Shown: one piece after another, positions 1 through 8,802 of the stretch | How positions within the stretch are numbered: position 1 is the stretch's first letter | Layout: each line of letters opens with the position of its first letter | Source: Tetragenococcus halophilus subsp. halophilus DSM 20339 | GTDB taxonomy: Bacteria; Bacillota; Bacilli; Lactobacillales; Enterococcaceae | Direction: 5' to 3' | Length of the DNA stretch: 64,000 nt | Assembly (NCBI RefSeq): GCF_003841405.1 | Contig: NZ_PXYA01000002.1 | Coordinates: 558,001 to 622,000, forward strand | Made by a program: the position numbers and the translations under genes | The notes under the pieces: generated by a model | What the model saw: only the letters and a program-made list of their open reading frames with translations | What the model was told of the DNA's origin: nothing | The model's database searches: none

Positions 1-226
1 CAAATTTCCCAAAATTTGTCACTAGTCCTTGTTTACGCGCAATCTCTCCATCAAGCCAATCAGTAAAGCTTGCTACAGCAAAGATCACCGCTCCCACTAA
101 ATTGGTTACAGCTAGTTGAGTATTCCCTAAAGATAATACTCCCCAATCTAACGGCGCAAGAACTACCACCATAAAAATGGGGATCATTAACATTCTAATA
201 ACAGTAAGTTTATTTGGTAAATTCAC
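1..226 (-). CDS. pgsA: CDP-diacylglycerol--glycerol-3-phosphate 3-phosphatidyltransferase, N-terminal part
   Basis: Membrane enzyme of phosphatidylglycerol synthesis, cut by the window edge. About 75 residues are visible, starting at a GTG (224-226) with a GAGGG ribosome binding site just upstream. The translation has an N-terminal membrane segment starting MNLPNKLTVIRML and the beginning of the CDP-alcohol phosphatidyltransferase signature (DWLDGEIARK, then G with family spacing). It follows rodZ on the same strand, as in the ymfM-pgsA order of Bacillus. The catalytic second half of the signature lies outside the window. Confidence 0.93.
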   Translation of the reverse strand, partial: MNLPNKLTVIRMLMIPIFMVVVLAPLDWGVLSLGNTQLAVTNLVGAVIFAVASFTDWLDGEIARKQGLVTNFGKF

Positions 227-281
227 TTTATAACCCTCGCATCTCTGATAAAATCAGTGATACATTCCTTTCCTTTATTTT

Positions 282-1163
282 TTAATCTTGATACGTTACC
301 TCAAAATTCAAATTTTTCTGCAACGCTTCATAATCAGGATCATCAAAATCTACTTCTTTATCGTTTGCTTTAAGATCAATATTCGCACTAGCACCTAAGG
401 TTACCACAAAATTTTCCGTTCCCTCTGGTATCGTCGTGCTTTCATTTTGTCCTGCTTCCAATGTTTCTTGTAAAGAATAGTCACCGTTAACAGAAACTCC
501 AACCCAAGCACGACCATTTTTTGCCGTAAACTCTAGTTCTAAAGGTTCTTCAGCGTCAGTCACTTGGATCGTTGCTTGTGACTGAGTTGAATCTGTCATG
601 GCAATTTCCATTTCATCTTCTTCAGAAGAACTGGTTTCAGTCTGACTTGACGTTGAACTTTCTTCATTTGTAGAGGAATCTTGTTCGGTTGTAACAGAGC
701 CATCTACTTCCATGGAAGTAGCAGTTTGTCCGATCACAGGATCAGAATTACGATCTTGCCAAGCCACATAAGCGATTACACCTACAATCATAAACGCAAT
801 AATGCCTAATAAGGCCACCGGTAAGTAATCTCGTGTTTTTTTATCACGAGTTTTCCCCTCATGCAACGCTTTTCTAGAACCTTGTACAGTTTCAGGTTCC
901 GCCCGTTTTCCCTCTGGCTCGAAGCTAGCTTTTTCGTCATAAATGTCGACTAAAAAATCACCATCTTCGTCGACAACTTGTGCATACTGCCGAATAAATG
1001 AACGTACATAATAAGTACCCGGTAATGCTTCAAAATCGCCTTTTTCGATCGCTTCAAGGTAGCGTTTCTGAATTTTTGTTTTTTGTTGCAGCTCATCGAT
1101 ACTGATGTTTTTTGCCAAACGGGCTTGCCGCAATCTTTCACCAATTATGATTTCATTGCCCAC
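282..1163 (-). CDS. rodZ: RodZ-type cytoskeletal/cell-shape protein (HTH, one membrane segment, DUF4115-like C-terminus)
   Basis: A 293-residue protein beginning at GTG. Residues about 6-70 form a helix-turn-helix of the RodZ/YmfM type (GERLRQARLAKNISIDELQ). A basic stretch leads to a single membrane helix at about 114-135, then a Ser/Thr/Glu-rich linker (about 150-200) and a beta-rich extracytoplasmic domain. In the family the cytoplasmic HTH contacts MreB and the protein helps organise lateral wall synthesis. It lies between the ymfH-like peptidase gene and pgsA. The acidic, Ser-rich linker suggests an extracellular spacer. A GGAG lies 11 bases before the GTG, a rather long spacing. Confidence 0.9.
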   Translation of the reverse strand: MGNEIIIGERLRQARLAKNISIDELQQKTKIQKRYLEAIEKGDFEALPGTYYVRSFIRQYAQVVDEDGDFLVDIYDEKASFEPEGKRAEPETVQGSRKALHEGKTRDKKTRDYLPVALLGIIAFMIVGVIAYVAWQDRNSDPVIGQTATSMEVDGSVTTEQDSSTNEESSTSSQTETSSSEEDEMEIAMTDSTQSQATIQVTDAEEPLELEFTAKNGRAWVGVSVNGDYSLQETLEAGQNESTTIPEGTENFVVTLGASANIDLKANDKEVDFDDPDYEALQKNLNFEVTYQD

Positions 1164-1259
1164 GCTTACATCTACTCCAGTCTTTTTTTATCAATCTACT
1201 TTTAGAATACCATAAAAAAGCCCGGCAAAGATAATAATTGCTCTACCTTCAAATAAATT

Positions 1260-2558
1260 TTAAACTTCTTTTTCTGGTTTTAAACAAAATCTCGCCATAG
1301 CTTCTTTTTTTAGTAAATAATTCCCTGCATCAAGGCAATCCTGCAGTTGAATTGAACGAATGATCTCTGGTAAATCAAATAAAGTCAATGTCCCAAAAAG
1401 ATCTTGTGTAAATTGATTTGCAATAAACTCTAAAGAATTAAGTGATTGGAAATACTTCCCTAACATTTTCTTTTTAAGGCGCTCTAAGTTTTCCTCATTA
1501 ACTTCTTCTTCGTTAGCAAAATTTAAAAGAATATCTTCAATTTCTTGCAAAAACTCTTCAGGACGCCCTGTATCGCTAGAAAAATCCGCCATATGAAAAC
1601 TGCGTTCTAACGAAAAATCAAAACCAAAGCTATCATCAATAATACCTTCTTGATATAAACGTAGATAGTTTTTACTTGTATTTCCTAAAAGCAATTGTAA
1701 CAACAAATTCATTGCTGTTCGAAAGCGTAATTGCGCTTTATCTCCTTTGGGTAGATTTTCTTGAAATCCTCTTACGCCAAGAGTGGCTTTAGGCCGGCTA
1801 ACTGACATTGTCTTAGAAGAATAGCTATTAATATCAAATGTCGTCTCCTGGGGAAAATATCGATAAATTTCACGAATATCAGTAAAGTTTTTCTCAGCTT
1901 GATTATTCTTAACCCAAGACATTGTTTCTTGAGGATCAATATTACCTACAACAAAAAGGATCATATTACTTGGATGATAAAAAGTTTGATAACATTCATA
2001 AAGATCATCCGCAGTAATCTTGTCTATACTATTAACGGTGCCTGCAATGTCGATATGCAGTGGATGCTTCGGGTAAAGGTTTTGTAAAAGACCAAAAAAT
2101 AATTGCCAATCTGGATTATCTTGATACATTTGGATTTCTTGTGCGATGATCCCTTTTTCTTTTTCAACAGTCTCTGGTGTAAAATAAGGCGCTTGAACAA
2201 AGTCCAGTAGAGTCAATAAGTTATCTTTAATATGATCAGTAGCAGAAAATAAGTAACTTGTCTTAGTGAAACTAGTAAATGCATTAGCAGAAGCGCCTAA
2301 GCGTCCAAATTCTTGAAAAATGTCGCCTTCCTTTTTTTCAAACATTTTATGCTCTAAAAAGTGTGCAATACCATCGGGTACTTTCTTGCGCTTTTCCCCT
2401 TGGTAAGCAAATTCGTTATCAATAGAACCATAATTTGTACTAAATAGCCCGTAAGTTTTGTGAAATTCTCTTTTAGGTAAAATAAATACAGTCAGTCCAT
2501 TATCAAGAACTTCTGTATATAATTTTTCATTAAGAGTAGAATAAACTTTTTTATTCAT
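1260..2558 (-). CDS. ymfH: M16-family zinc peptidase, YmfH type
   Basis: A 432-residue protein with the inverted zincin motif HFLEH at residues 66-70 and a downstream EKGIIAQEI element supplying the third metal ligand, as in active M16 peptidases. The C-terminal half is the second M16 domain. It overlaps ymfF by 8 bases, so the two are probably translationally coupled and act as an active/inactive pair. Orthologous genes sit beside ymfI and pgsA in Bacillus, and current databases name them EF-P 5-aminopentanol modification-associated. The natural substrate is not known, and nothing here settles it. Confidence 0.9.
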   Translation of the reverse strand: MNKKVYSTLNEKLYTEVLDNGLTVFILPKREFHKTYGLFSTNYGSIDNEFAYQGEKRKKVPDGIAHFLEHKMFEKKEGDIFQEFGRLGASANAFTSFTKTSYLFSATDHIKDNLLTLLDFVQAPYFTPETVEKEKGIIAQEIQMYQDNPDWQLFFGLLQNLYPKHPLHIDIAGTVNSIDKITADDLYECYQTFYHPSNMILFVVGNIDPQETMSWVKNNQAEKNFTDIREIYRYFPQETTFDINSYSSKTMSVSRPKATLGVRGFQENLPKGDKAQLRFRTAMNLLLQLLLGNTSKNYLRLYQEGIIDDSFGFDFSLERSFHMADFSSDTGRPEEFLQEIEDILLNFANEEEVNEENLERLKKKMLGKYFQSLNSLEFIANQFTQDLFGTLTLFDLPEIIRSIQLQDCLDAGNYLLKKEAMARFCLKPEKEV

Positions 2559-3819
2559 GAGCTACCTCCTTATCTATGGTAAAAATAGCTTGTAATTGAA
2601 GATCTACTGCAACTTTTTTCACATCTTCTTTGCTTACTGCCATAATCTTCTGTTCAAATTCTTTTTCATCCTCTACTAATTCTGAAAACCATTGTTTTAA
2701 ATAAGCAATTTCTATTAAGCCACGAGAACTGTCCAAAGAAAGTAAAAATTGATTTTTGAGCATAACTTTTGTCTGTTGCAACTCACTTTCAGTAAAATCA
2801 CCTGATTTCAGACTTTCTAATTGTTTCTCAATTAATGAAAGTACACGACTACGGTCTTTACTGTCAATTCCTGTTTGTACCGTAACGATTCCACGAAATG
2901 AATCAAACGTGCTAGAAGCATAATAAGCTAGACTAGCTTTTTCTCGTACATTGATAAATAATTTCGAATGCGGAAATCCACCAAACAAACCATTAAACAC
3001 TAATAAAGAGAAACGTTTCTGATCATTATAATAAATAGATGTCTGATAAGCTAAATTTAATTTTGCTTGAACTACAGGTTCGTATAATACTTCTGATTGT
3101 ACTTCTGCTTTTAACCCTTGTTTATAAAATATTTCTGTTTGAAGTAATGATCTAGGACTAAAAGGTAACGATTGGATTGCTTCTTTTGCCCTTTCTTCTT
3201 CAATATCTCCTACAACAAAAATATCAATTTGGTCTTGTGTCATCATTTCATGATAAGTTTGCACTAAATCATAAGCACTTAAAGAATTTAGATCTTCTTT
3301 TGTTCCAAAGCTTGGTGTTTTTTGATCAATATCTTCTGCAAAATACAGCTCCTGTAAACGTAAAGCAGCTAGCGTTTGTTTATCTTCTTTTATACTTTCT
3401 AAATAATCCATCATATTTTCTTTTTCACGCTGAAAAGTCTCTTGATCAAAGGCGCCCTCTTTAATATTGGGATGAAACAAAATTTCTTGAATAAATTTTA
3501 TACCTTCTGAAAAAATATCCTGTTCATTAATGTATTTGCCATTTACCAAATTCATCATTAAATTCACTTGATGGATATTTCCTTTTTTGCTGACATTTAA
3601 CCCAAAACTTGCGCCATACAAATCAGCAAGTTTTTCACTTAATTTTGTCTGAGTAGGATAGTTAAAACTATTGGTTTCCAACAAGTTCGTTAGTAATGCC
3701 CGCTTACTTGCAACCGCTTTTTGATGCTTAGTCGAAAAACGTACAAATAAACGAACAGTTTTAAACTTTTCTGTTGGAATAACTGTTAATTTTACACCTG
3801 GCTGTAATGAAATGGCCAT
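2551..3819 (-). CDS. ymfF: M16-family peptidase-like protein, YmfF type (no zinc motif)
   Basis: A 422-residue M16-fold protein. No HxxEH motif is present in the N-terminal domain where ymfH has it, so it is likely the non-catalytic partner of YmfH. It is first in the ymfF-ymfH-rodZ-pgsA run, with AAGGAG before the ATG and an extended -10 promoter upstream. The partner role is inferred from the 8-base overlap and from the usual pairing of active and inactive M16 subunits. Confidence 0.88.
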   Translation of the reverse strand: MAISLQPGVKLTVIPTEKFKTVRLFVRFSTKHQKAVASKRALLTNLLETNSFNYPTQTKLSEKLADLYGASFGLNVSKKGNIHQVNLMMNLVNGKYINEQDIFSEGIKFIQEILFHPNIKEGAFDQETFQREKENMMDYLESIKEDKQTLAALRLQELYFAEDIDQKTPSFGTKEDLNSLSAYDLVQTYHEMMTQDQIDIFVVGDIEEERAKEAIQSLPFSPRSLLQTEIFYKQGLKAEVQSEVLYEPVVQAKLNLAYQTSIYYNDQKRFSLLVFNGLFGGFPHSKLFINVREKASLAYYASSTFDSFRGIVTVQTGIDSKDRSRVLSLIEKQLESLKSGDFTESELQQTKVMLKNQFLLSLDSSRGLIEIAYLKQWFSELVEDEKEFEQKIMAVSKEDVKKVAVDLQLQAIFTIDKEVAHE

Positions 3820-3872
3820 TTTTGATACTCCTTAGTCTAAATTATAGATAATCTATGTTTTATTTAAAAATA

Positions 3873-3881
3873 ATTATAACA
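3873..3881 (-). promoter_or_regulatory. Extended -10 promoter for ymfF
   Basis: On the minus strand the site reads TG, one base, then TATAAT (an extended -10), about 50 bases before the ymfF start. No good -35 is visible, which is typical of extended -10 promoters. Confidence 0.5.
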
Positions 3882-4014
3882 TACACAAGCTCGAGAAAAG
3901 AAAATTCAATTTAACGAATAAAGAAGAATTTAATGTTAAATTTTAAAAAACAATTTATTTCAAAAAAATATTTCGTTTCGTTATACTAAAATAAGCAAAA
4001 TTGGAGGTGTAAAT

Positions 4015-4488
4015 GTGAAAAGAATTTTTTCAGAATTTAAAGAGTTTATTCTAGCTGGGGATGTATTAGATTTAGCTGTGGGTGTCGTTATTGGTAGTGC
4101 TTTTACTGCTATTGTCACTCAGGTTGTTGAAGGCTTAATCACACCGCTGATTGGCTGGTTTGTAGCTGCCATTACAGGCACAAGAGATCTTGAAAGTTCC
4201 CTATCCGTACTTGATTGGTCTCCAGTACCTGGCGTAACATTTCAATTTGGTGAGATCGTTAGCGCAGTGATTATTTTTATTCTTACCGGTTTTATTTTAT
4301 TTATAATTGTCAAAACTGCTAATAAAGCTAAACTTACACAAGAAGAAGAAGAAGCTCCAGCTGCAGAGGATTACTTAGCTGAAATTCGTGATCTGCTACG
4401 TCAAGAGCAAGGTTTGCCTATTGAAACAGACGAAGACAATAGTGAAACAGACGCTGAAAACTCAGATTCTGAAACAACAAAAGAGTAA
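4015..4488 (+). CDS. mscL: Large-conductance mechanosensitive channel
   Basis: A 157-residue MscL that releases solutes on hypo-osmotic shock. It begins at GTG with GGAGGT six bases upstream. The N-terminal amphipathic helix and TM1 (residues about 15-45, with the family LAVGVVIGSAFTAIV element) and TM2 (about 80-105) are clear. The family is usually 120-140 residues. Here the C-terminus is extended by an acidic tail very rich in Glu, Asp, Ser and Thr (residues about 112-157). Monocistronic, flanked by a terminator shared with veg. Confidence 0.96.
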   Translation: MKRIFSEFKEFILAGDVLDLAVGVVIGSAFTAIVTQVVEGLITPLIGWFVAAITGTRDLESSLSVLDWSPVPGVTFQFGEIVSAVIIFILTGFILFIIVKTANKAKLTQEEEEAPAAEDYLAEIRDLLRQEQGLPIETDEDNSETDAENSDSETTKE

Positions 4489-4492
4489 AAAA

Positions 4493-4528
4493 TAGGAAAA
4501 AGTAGTTTTTATTAACTACTTTTTCCTA
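4493..4528. terminator. Bidirectional terminator between mscL and veg
   Basis: A perfect 15-bp inverted repeat (TAGGAAAAAGTAGTT and its complement) with a 6-base loop. The better T-run is on the minus strand (serving veg), but it lies directly after the mscL stop, so it may end both convergent transcripts. Confidence 0.85.
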
Positions 4529-4568
4529 TAAAAAATTTATTTTTAATTAAAATGCTTATGTTTCTTAA

Positions 4569-4811
4569 TTAAACTGCATCAAGAAACTCAATTTCTACTG
4601 CTTTTGTTAAGACATCTGAATAGCTGTAAGAAACTCTTTCAAATGAATTTTCTTCTGGATCTAAATCTACGACAAAAACTGCTGGATATGTTTCTGCCAA
4701 AACGCCTCGACGTTGAGTCTGACGCTTTCTTCCTGTCTGAGCCACCAACATAATTTTACTGCCAATATGCTCTTCCAGGGCTTTTTTGATCGTTGCTAGA
4801 GTCGTTGGCAT
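4569..4811 (-). CDS. veg: Veg family protein
   Basis: An 80-residue protein with the conserved Veg core (GVLAETYPAVFVV, then ENSFERVSYSYSDVLT). In B. subtilis Veg stimulates biofilm gene expression; its biochemical role is unclear. A GTG three codons upstream (4818-4820) overlaps the GAGGTG ribosome binding site, so the ATG at 4809-4811, six bases after that site, is taken as the start. It is transcribed from what look like tandem promoters. Confidence 0.92.
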   Translation of the reverse strand: MPTTLATIKKALEEHIGSKIMLVAQTGRKRQTQRRGVLAETYPAVFVVDLDPEENSFERVSYSYSDVLTKAVEIEFLDAV

Positions 4812-4830
4812 TACATTCACCTCAACACCT

Positions 4831-4888
4831 ATTATACCACAAAATGATTAAAACTTAAAGTATACCACAAAATCTAAAAATTTGACAA
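4831..4888 (-). promoter_or_regulatory. Tandem promoters of veg within a 13-bp direct repeat
   Basis: Upstream promoter: TTGTCA (4883-4888), 18-base spacer, TATACT (4859-4864). Downstream promoter: extended -10 TGG-TATAAT (4831-4836) with a weak -35. Both -10 regions lie in copies of the same sequence, TATACCACAAAAT on the plus strand, at 4833-4845 and 4861-4873, spaced 28 bp apart. Confidence 0.6.
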
Positions 4889-4906
4889 TAGCTTTTCAAT
4901 AGAAAA

Positions 4907-5470
4907 TCACTTCTTATATAAGACTAATTTTTGCGTGATTTTTCTTCTTGAACGGTCATAAGCATTACGCAAAGCAGCATTTTTTTGTTTTGATGGCGTT
5001 GGTGCATCTCCGTAAAAGAAACCGCAAAAAGCTCTTCTTTCTAAATTCGTTAATAAGGAAGTATTTTCTTCTAAAGTTTCTTGTACAAGCAGTTGTTCTA
5101 AAGGATCATCTGTATATGAACGATGTTCAATGGGTTTTATTCCTCCATTTTGAAAGACCTTTTGATCAAATGAAACATTACCTTCTGCGTTTTTTCTTTT
5201 ATATGCACATTTTTTTCGTACTAAACTAACGATCACATTTTCAAAGGAACGTTTAAAAAGACCACCTAAGGTTATTTCTGTATCACCTTTGTACGCATGT
5301 AAACAGTGATTAAATGTGATCAACCCTTCTTGGAACCAATCCTGTTCATCAAAATCATGTAGAAAAAATTTTGCTCTTACCGAATGAACTATAGGTTGAT
5401 AACGATAATATAGTTCTAATAAGGCTTCTCCATCTCCTTGTCTTGCTTGTACAATTAAATTTTTTCCCAT
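4907..5470 (-). CDS. sigH: Sigma-70 family factor at the sigH locus (SigH/ComX-like)
   Basis: A 187-residue sigma-like protein. Residues about 5-75 resemble region 2 (ARQGDGEALLELYYRYQPIV, then DWFQEGLITF). A C-terminal helix-turn-helix-like part (about 140-187) stands for region 4. ATG at 5470 is preferred over the TTG before it, because AAAGGAG lies nine bases upstream of the ATG. The order rlmB-yacP-sigma matches the sigH neighbourhood of Bacillus; in Lactobacillales this position holds a ComX/SigH-like factor often linked to competence. The usual rpmGB-secE-nusG genes do not follow. Function is inferred from position and fold. Confidence 0.75.
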   Translation of the reverse strand: MGKNLIVQARQGDGEALLELYYRYQPIVHSVRAKFFLHDFDEQDWFQEGLITFNHCLHAYKGDTEITLGGLFKRSFENVIVSLVRKKCAYKRKNAEGNVSFDQKVFQNGGIKPIEHRSYTDDPLEQLLVQETLEENTSLLTNLERRAFCGFFYGDAPTPSKQKNAALRNAYDRSRRKITQKLVLYKK

Positions 5471-5566
5471 CAAAAAAAGCTCCTTTCATTTATTATCAAT
5501 GAAAAGAGCGTATCATCGAAAAAAGTTATCGTCTCTCATTTACCTACGCAACTTTTTACAAAATAT

Positions 5567-6085
5567 TCAACTTAATTCTCTTAATTTTTCCTCTAATTTT
5601 TTTAACTGTTTCTCATCCCAAGGTGAATTTCGTCGATAATCCGTATATTTTATGGATTCTTGATGACGTTTGATTGCTTCTTCAGTTTTTTTGACTGTTT
5701 TATATAATTACCTAGCTGAGACTCTCAAGGCTCCTTGTGAAAAAATCACCCATTGTTCTGCTAAATCGCTGGTAGCTACTGAAACTTGCGTCATTATATC
5801 ATTAAGCTTGCCAGCAATCCTTTCAATATAACTATCAGCTGTCTCCCCTTCTTCAGTAAAAACAACTTCCAGCTGATATCTCGCATAATTTTTAGTAACC
5901 CCAGGAACAAATTGAGCATCAAAAACGACAATAACAGCTAACTTTTCATATTTAGCATAATTGGATAATGACTGTAACAGTTGTTCCCGCGCATCTTCCA
6001 TTAAATCTTTATTTTTTAACTGTACAAGTTCAGGCCAAGCGCCAATCATATTATAACCGTCAACAATTAATAATGGTTTTTTCAT
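5567..6085 (-). pseudogene. yacP: YacP/Rae1 NYN-domain endoribonuclease, interrupted by an in-frame stop
   Basis: Rae1 (YacP) is a ribosome-associated endoribonuclease in B. subtilis. The first 125 codons encode the NYN/PIN-like domain (LLIVDGYNMIGAWPEL, then FDAQFVPG, ETADSYIE and ATSDLAEQW). At 5708-5710 the frame meets a TAA directly after GALRVSAR. The same frame continues open for 46 more codons to a TGA at 5567-5569, ending in a charged helix (WDEKQLKKLEEKL) like normal YacP C-termini. Read through, the protein would be 172 residues, close to the 170 of B. subtilis YacP. This looks like one nonsense mutation; the 125-residue product keeps most of the nuclease domain and could be partly active. 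ATG start; no frameshift needed. Confidence 0.85.
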
Positions 6086-6091
6086 ACTTTC

Positions 6092-6883
6092 TCACTCATT
6101 TCGCTTCACGAAAGCTTCATACATTAGTATACCGCTGGCCACAGAAGCGTTCAAACTTTGTACATGACCTGTAATAGGAATCGTCAGCGTTTCGTCCACT
6201 TGTTTTTTCAATCCTGTATTCATACCATGTCCTTCATTACCAATAATTAATCCGATGGCTCCTTTAGCGTTCCATTCATGATAAGAAGTCCCGTTCATAT
6301 CTGTGCCAAAAATCCAAAAACCTTTTTCCTTTAATTCAGTAACTGCTTGTGTCAAATTCGTCACACGAGCTACAGGCACATATTCAACCGCTCCTGTCGA
6401 TGTTTTAACAACAGTAGGGGTAATCCCGCAAGCTCGATGCTTAGGAATAATTATACCATCTACACCTGAAGCATCTGCTGTTCTTAAAATCGAACCGAAA
6501 TTGTGCGGATCTTCAATATGATCTAAAAGAACAAAAAATGGTTGAGATTTACTCTGCTCAATCAGCTCGTTCAACGTTAAATATTGATAAGGTGTTATTG
6601 CCAGTACAACACCTTGATGAACGCCGCCTTCACTCATTTGATCTAATTTTTGTTTAGGTACCCATTTTACAGGGACAGAATGTTCTTTTGCGAGTACTTT
6701 TAATTCTTCAATTTTAGTTCCTCCTGCTTCTTTTAACAGGAATAACTTATTTCCCCTTGCCTTTTTCAAAGCTTCTTGAGCTGCATAGTGACCAAAAACA
6801 AAATCTGTTTCATTAGTCTCAGGTTGATCTTTTGTTTCACGTGTAACTTTTTTATTTTTCGCTTTATTTTTTGTTTTCTTCAT
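6092..6883 (-). CDS. rlmB: 23S rRNA (guanosine-2'-O-)-methyltransferase RlmB
   Basis: A 263-residue SpoU-family methyltransferase predicted to 2'-O-methylate a guanosine of the 23S rRNA peptidyltransferase region using SAM. A lysine-rich N-terminal extension precedes the substrate-binding domain (VFGHYAAQEALKKA). The SPOUT knot motifs are present: NFGSILRTADASGVDGII, LIIGNEGHGM and LNASVASGILMYE. The stop lies six bases before yacP, as in other Firmicutes where the two are co-transcribed with cysS and mrnC. Confidence 0.94.
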   Translation of the reverse strand: MKKTKNKAKNKKVTRETKDQPETNETDFVFGHYAAQEALKKARGNKLFLLKEAGGTKIEELKVLAKEHSVPVKWVPKQKLDQMSEGGVHQGVVLAITPYQYLTLNELIEQSKSQPFFVLLDHIEDPHNFGSILRTADASGVDGIIIPKHRACGITPTVVKTSTGAVEYVPVARVTNLTQAVTELKEKGFWIFGTDMNGTSYHEWNAKGAIGLIIGNEGHGMNTGLKKQVDETLTIPITGHVQSLNASVASGILMYEAFVKRNE

Positions 6884-6979
6884 TTTTAACCTCCATATCG
6901 ACTCGTTATCTTTGAATTCTCATTAATTGCTGAAAAAACGAGAAAATCATCATTTGCCTTAAATTTTTTTATTATTAAG

Positions 6980-7369
6980 CTATGTTTCTTCTATTTTTTT
7001 TATACACCATGTAACCAGTTCTTCCAAACGCTGCGTTTGTTTTGATAAATGTAAATATCCCATTAGGCTTTCAAAACCAGTCGACATACGGTAAGTCTTA
7101 ACATCTGTATTTTTAGCGCTTGTATGACTCTTACTATTTCGTCCCCGTCGATAGTAAGTATCTTCATCTGTTTTTAATATCTGCTCGTCTAACATCTCTT
7201 GAATCAAAAAAGCTTGTGCCTTGGCCGATACATAAGAAGTTGCTAAACGATGGAGTTGGTTAGGGCGAGTATTTCCTATAGCTATCAAATGATCACGGAT
7301 ATAAACTTCGTAAATAGCATCTCCAACATAAGCTAGTGCCAGACCGTTTAATTGTTGATAATCTGTCAT
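6980..7369 (-). CDS. mrnC: Mini-ribonuclease 3
   Basis: A 129-residue RNase III-like enzyme lacking a dsRNA-binding domain, which matures 23S rRNA ends in B. subtilis. The catalytic signature [18 protein letters not shown] is at the N-terminus. The ATG at 7369 is chosen because it overlaps the cysS stop by four bases (ATGA) with GGTGGAG nine bases upstream; a GTG 15 bases earlier lies within that ribosome binding site. Translationally coupled to cysS. Confidence 0.93.
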   Translation of the reverse strand: MTDYQQLNGLALAYVGDAIYEVYIRDHLIAIGNTRPNQLHRLATSYVSAKAQAFLIQEMLDEQILKTDEDTYYRRGRNSKSHTSAKNTDVKTYRMSTGFESLMGYLHLSKQTQRLEELVTWCIKKIEET

Positions 7370-8775
7370 GTTTTTCTTCTCCACCTTGTTCCTTGTGGCG
7401 TATCTTCCAAAACAATTCCTTGTTCTTTCAACTGATCTCGGATTTCGTCGCTACGAATAAATTCTTTATTTTTACGAGCTTCATCACGTTCTAAAATCAA
7501 TTGTTCCACTTGTTTATCAGCTAATTTTTCTTCAAATTCCACACCGAAAATAGTAAGAATTTCTATAAAATGATCTAAAGCATATTTTAACACTTCGTAA
7601 GAAACAGTGTTTTGTTCAATATAACGATTCATCCACTTAGCCATTTCATAAACAACTGTAATACCATTTGCTGCGTTAAAGTCGTCATCCATTTCTATAA
7701 TAAACTGATCAATTAACTGCTTGAATTCGTCCTTTTTGTTATTATCATCATTTAAACTACTTATGGCATCATTTAAGCGAAAAACAGCATTCTCGTAAGT
7801 ATTTTTTAAGCGTTGTAAATTATTATTTGCTTCTGTTAGTGTTTTTTGGCTATAGCGAATAGGACGACGATATTGCGTAGTAGATAGGAAAAAACGAACT
7901 ACTTGTGGATCCATCTTATCCAAAATATCATGTACAGTTACAAAATTTCCTAGTGACTTGCTCATTTTCTCGTCATCTTCACCAATTGTCACGTATCCAT
8001 TATGCATCCAATAATTAGCAAATGTTTTACCGGTTTTGGCCTCGCTTTGCGCAATTTCATTTTCATGATGCGGAAACTCTAAATCCTGTCCACCACCATG
8101 AATATCAATTGTATCGCCTAGCAGTTGTGTTGCCATAACAGAACATTCAATATGCCAACCAGGGCGACCTTCTCCCCAAGGAGCTGGCCAGGAAATTTCT
8201 CCTTCTTTCGCGTTTTTCCATAAAGCAAAATCTAAAGGATCCTCTTTTAATTGCTGTTCTACACCAGTCCGCTTACTAGCACCAACTTCTAATTCGTCGA
8301 TTGATTGATCGCTTAAGCGGCCATATTCTGAAAATTTACGTGTACGATAATAAACATCTCCATCAACAACATAAGCATATTCTTTATCCAATAAAACTTG
8401 AATAAAATCAATAATTGCTTGCATATAATTAACGACTCGTGGATGATGATTTGCTGGTTTTACATTTAATTTTGTCGTATCTTGTTCAAAAGCTTTGATA
8501 AAACGTTCAGCAACTTCAGGTGTACTTATTTTTAACTCTTTAGCAGCTCTAATAATTTTATCATCAACATCTGTAAAATTTGATACATAGTTAACTTCAT
8601 AACCACGATATTCCAAATAACGACGAATCGTATCAAAAGAAACTGTACTCCTGCCATTGCCTATATGAATATAATTATAGACAGTTGGTCCACAAACATA
8701 CATTTTAACTTTTCCAGCGGTTATTGGCTGAAATTCTTCTTTTTTTCTTGTCAAAGTATTGAATATTTTTATCAT
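7366..8775 (-). CDS. cysS: Cysteinyl-tRNA synthetase
   Basis: A 469-residue class I synthetase. Visible signatures: zinc/cysteine ligand region [17 protein letters not shown] with the HIGH-like HIGN, zinc-site elements GWHIECS and [15 protein letters not shown], and KMSKS. Length is normal. ATG start with AAAGGAG. It is preceded by a cysteine-specific T-box, so expression should rise when uncharged tRNA-Cys accumulates. It is followed by mrnC, rlmB and yacP. In many relatives cysE lies between gltX and cysS; it is absent here. Confidence 0.97.
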   Translation of the reverse strand: MIKIFNTLTRKKEEFQPITAGKVKMYVCGPTVYNYIHIGNGRSTVSFDTIRRYLEYRGYEVNYVSNFTDVDDKIIRAAKELKISTPEVAERFIKAFEQDTTKLNVKPANHHPRVVNYMQAIIDFIQVLLDKEYAYVVDGDVYYRTRKFSEYGRLSDQSIDELEVGASKRTGVEQQLKEDPLDFALWKNAKEGEISWPAPWGEGRPGWHIECSVMATQLLGDTIDIHGGGQDLEFPHHENEIAQSEAKTGKTFANYWMHNGYVTIGEDDEKMSKSLGNFVTVHDILDKMDPQVVRFFLSTTQYRRPIRYSQKTLTEANNNLQRLKNTYENAVFRLNDAISSLNDDNNKKDEFKQLIDQFIIEMDDDFNAANGITVVYEMAKWMNRYIEQNTVSYEVLKYALDHFIEILTIFGVEFEEKLADKQVEQLILERDEARKNKEFIRSDEIRDQLKEQGIVLEDTPQGTRWRRKT

Positions 8776-8802
8776 CTAAAAGCTCCTTTCTACTTAAATT
8801 GT

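Noticed and set aside
5708-5710. Recoding (selenocysteine or pyrrolysine) at the stops in yacP and lrgB
   Set aside because: Both stops are TAA, which is not used for Sec (TGA) or Pyl (TAG), and no insertion element is visible.
6833-6848. Fourth parS site within rlmB (TGTTTCACGTGTAACT)
   Set aside because: Two mismatches and located in coding sequence; kept only as a weak possibility within the parS finding, not annotated.
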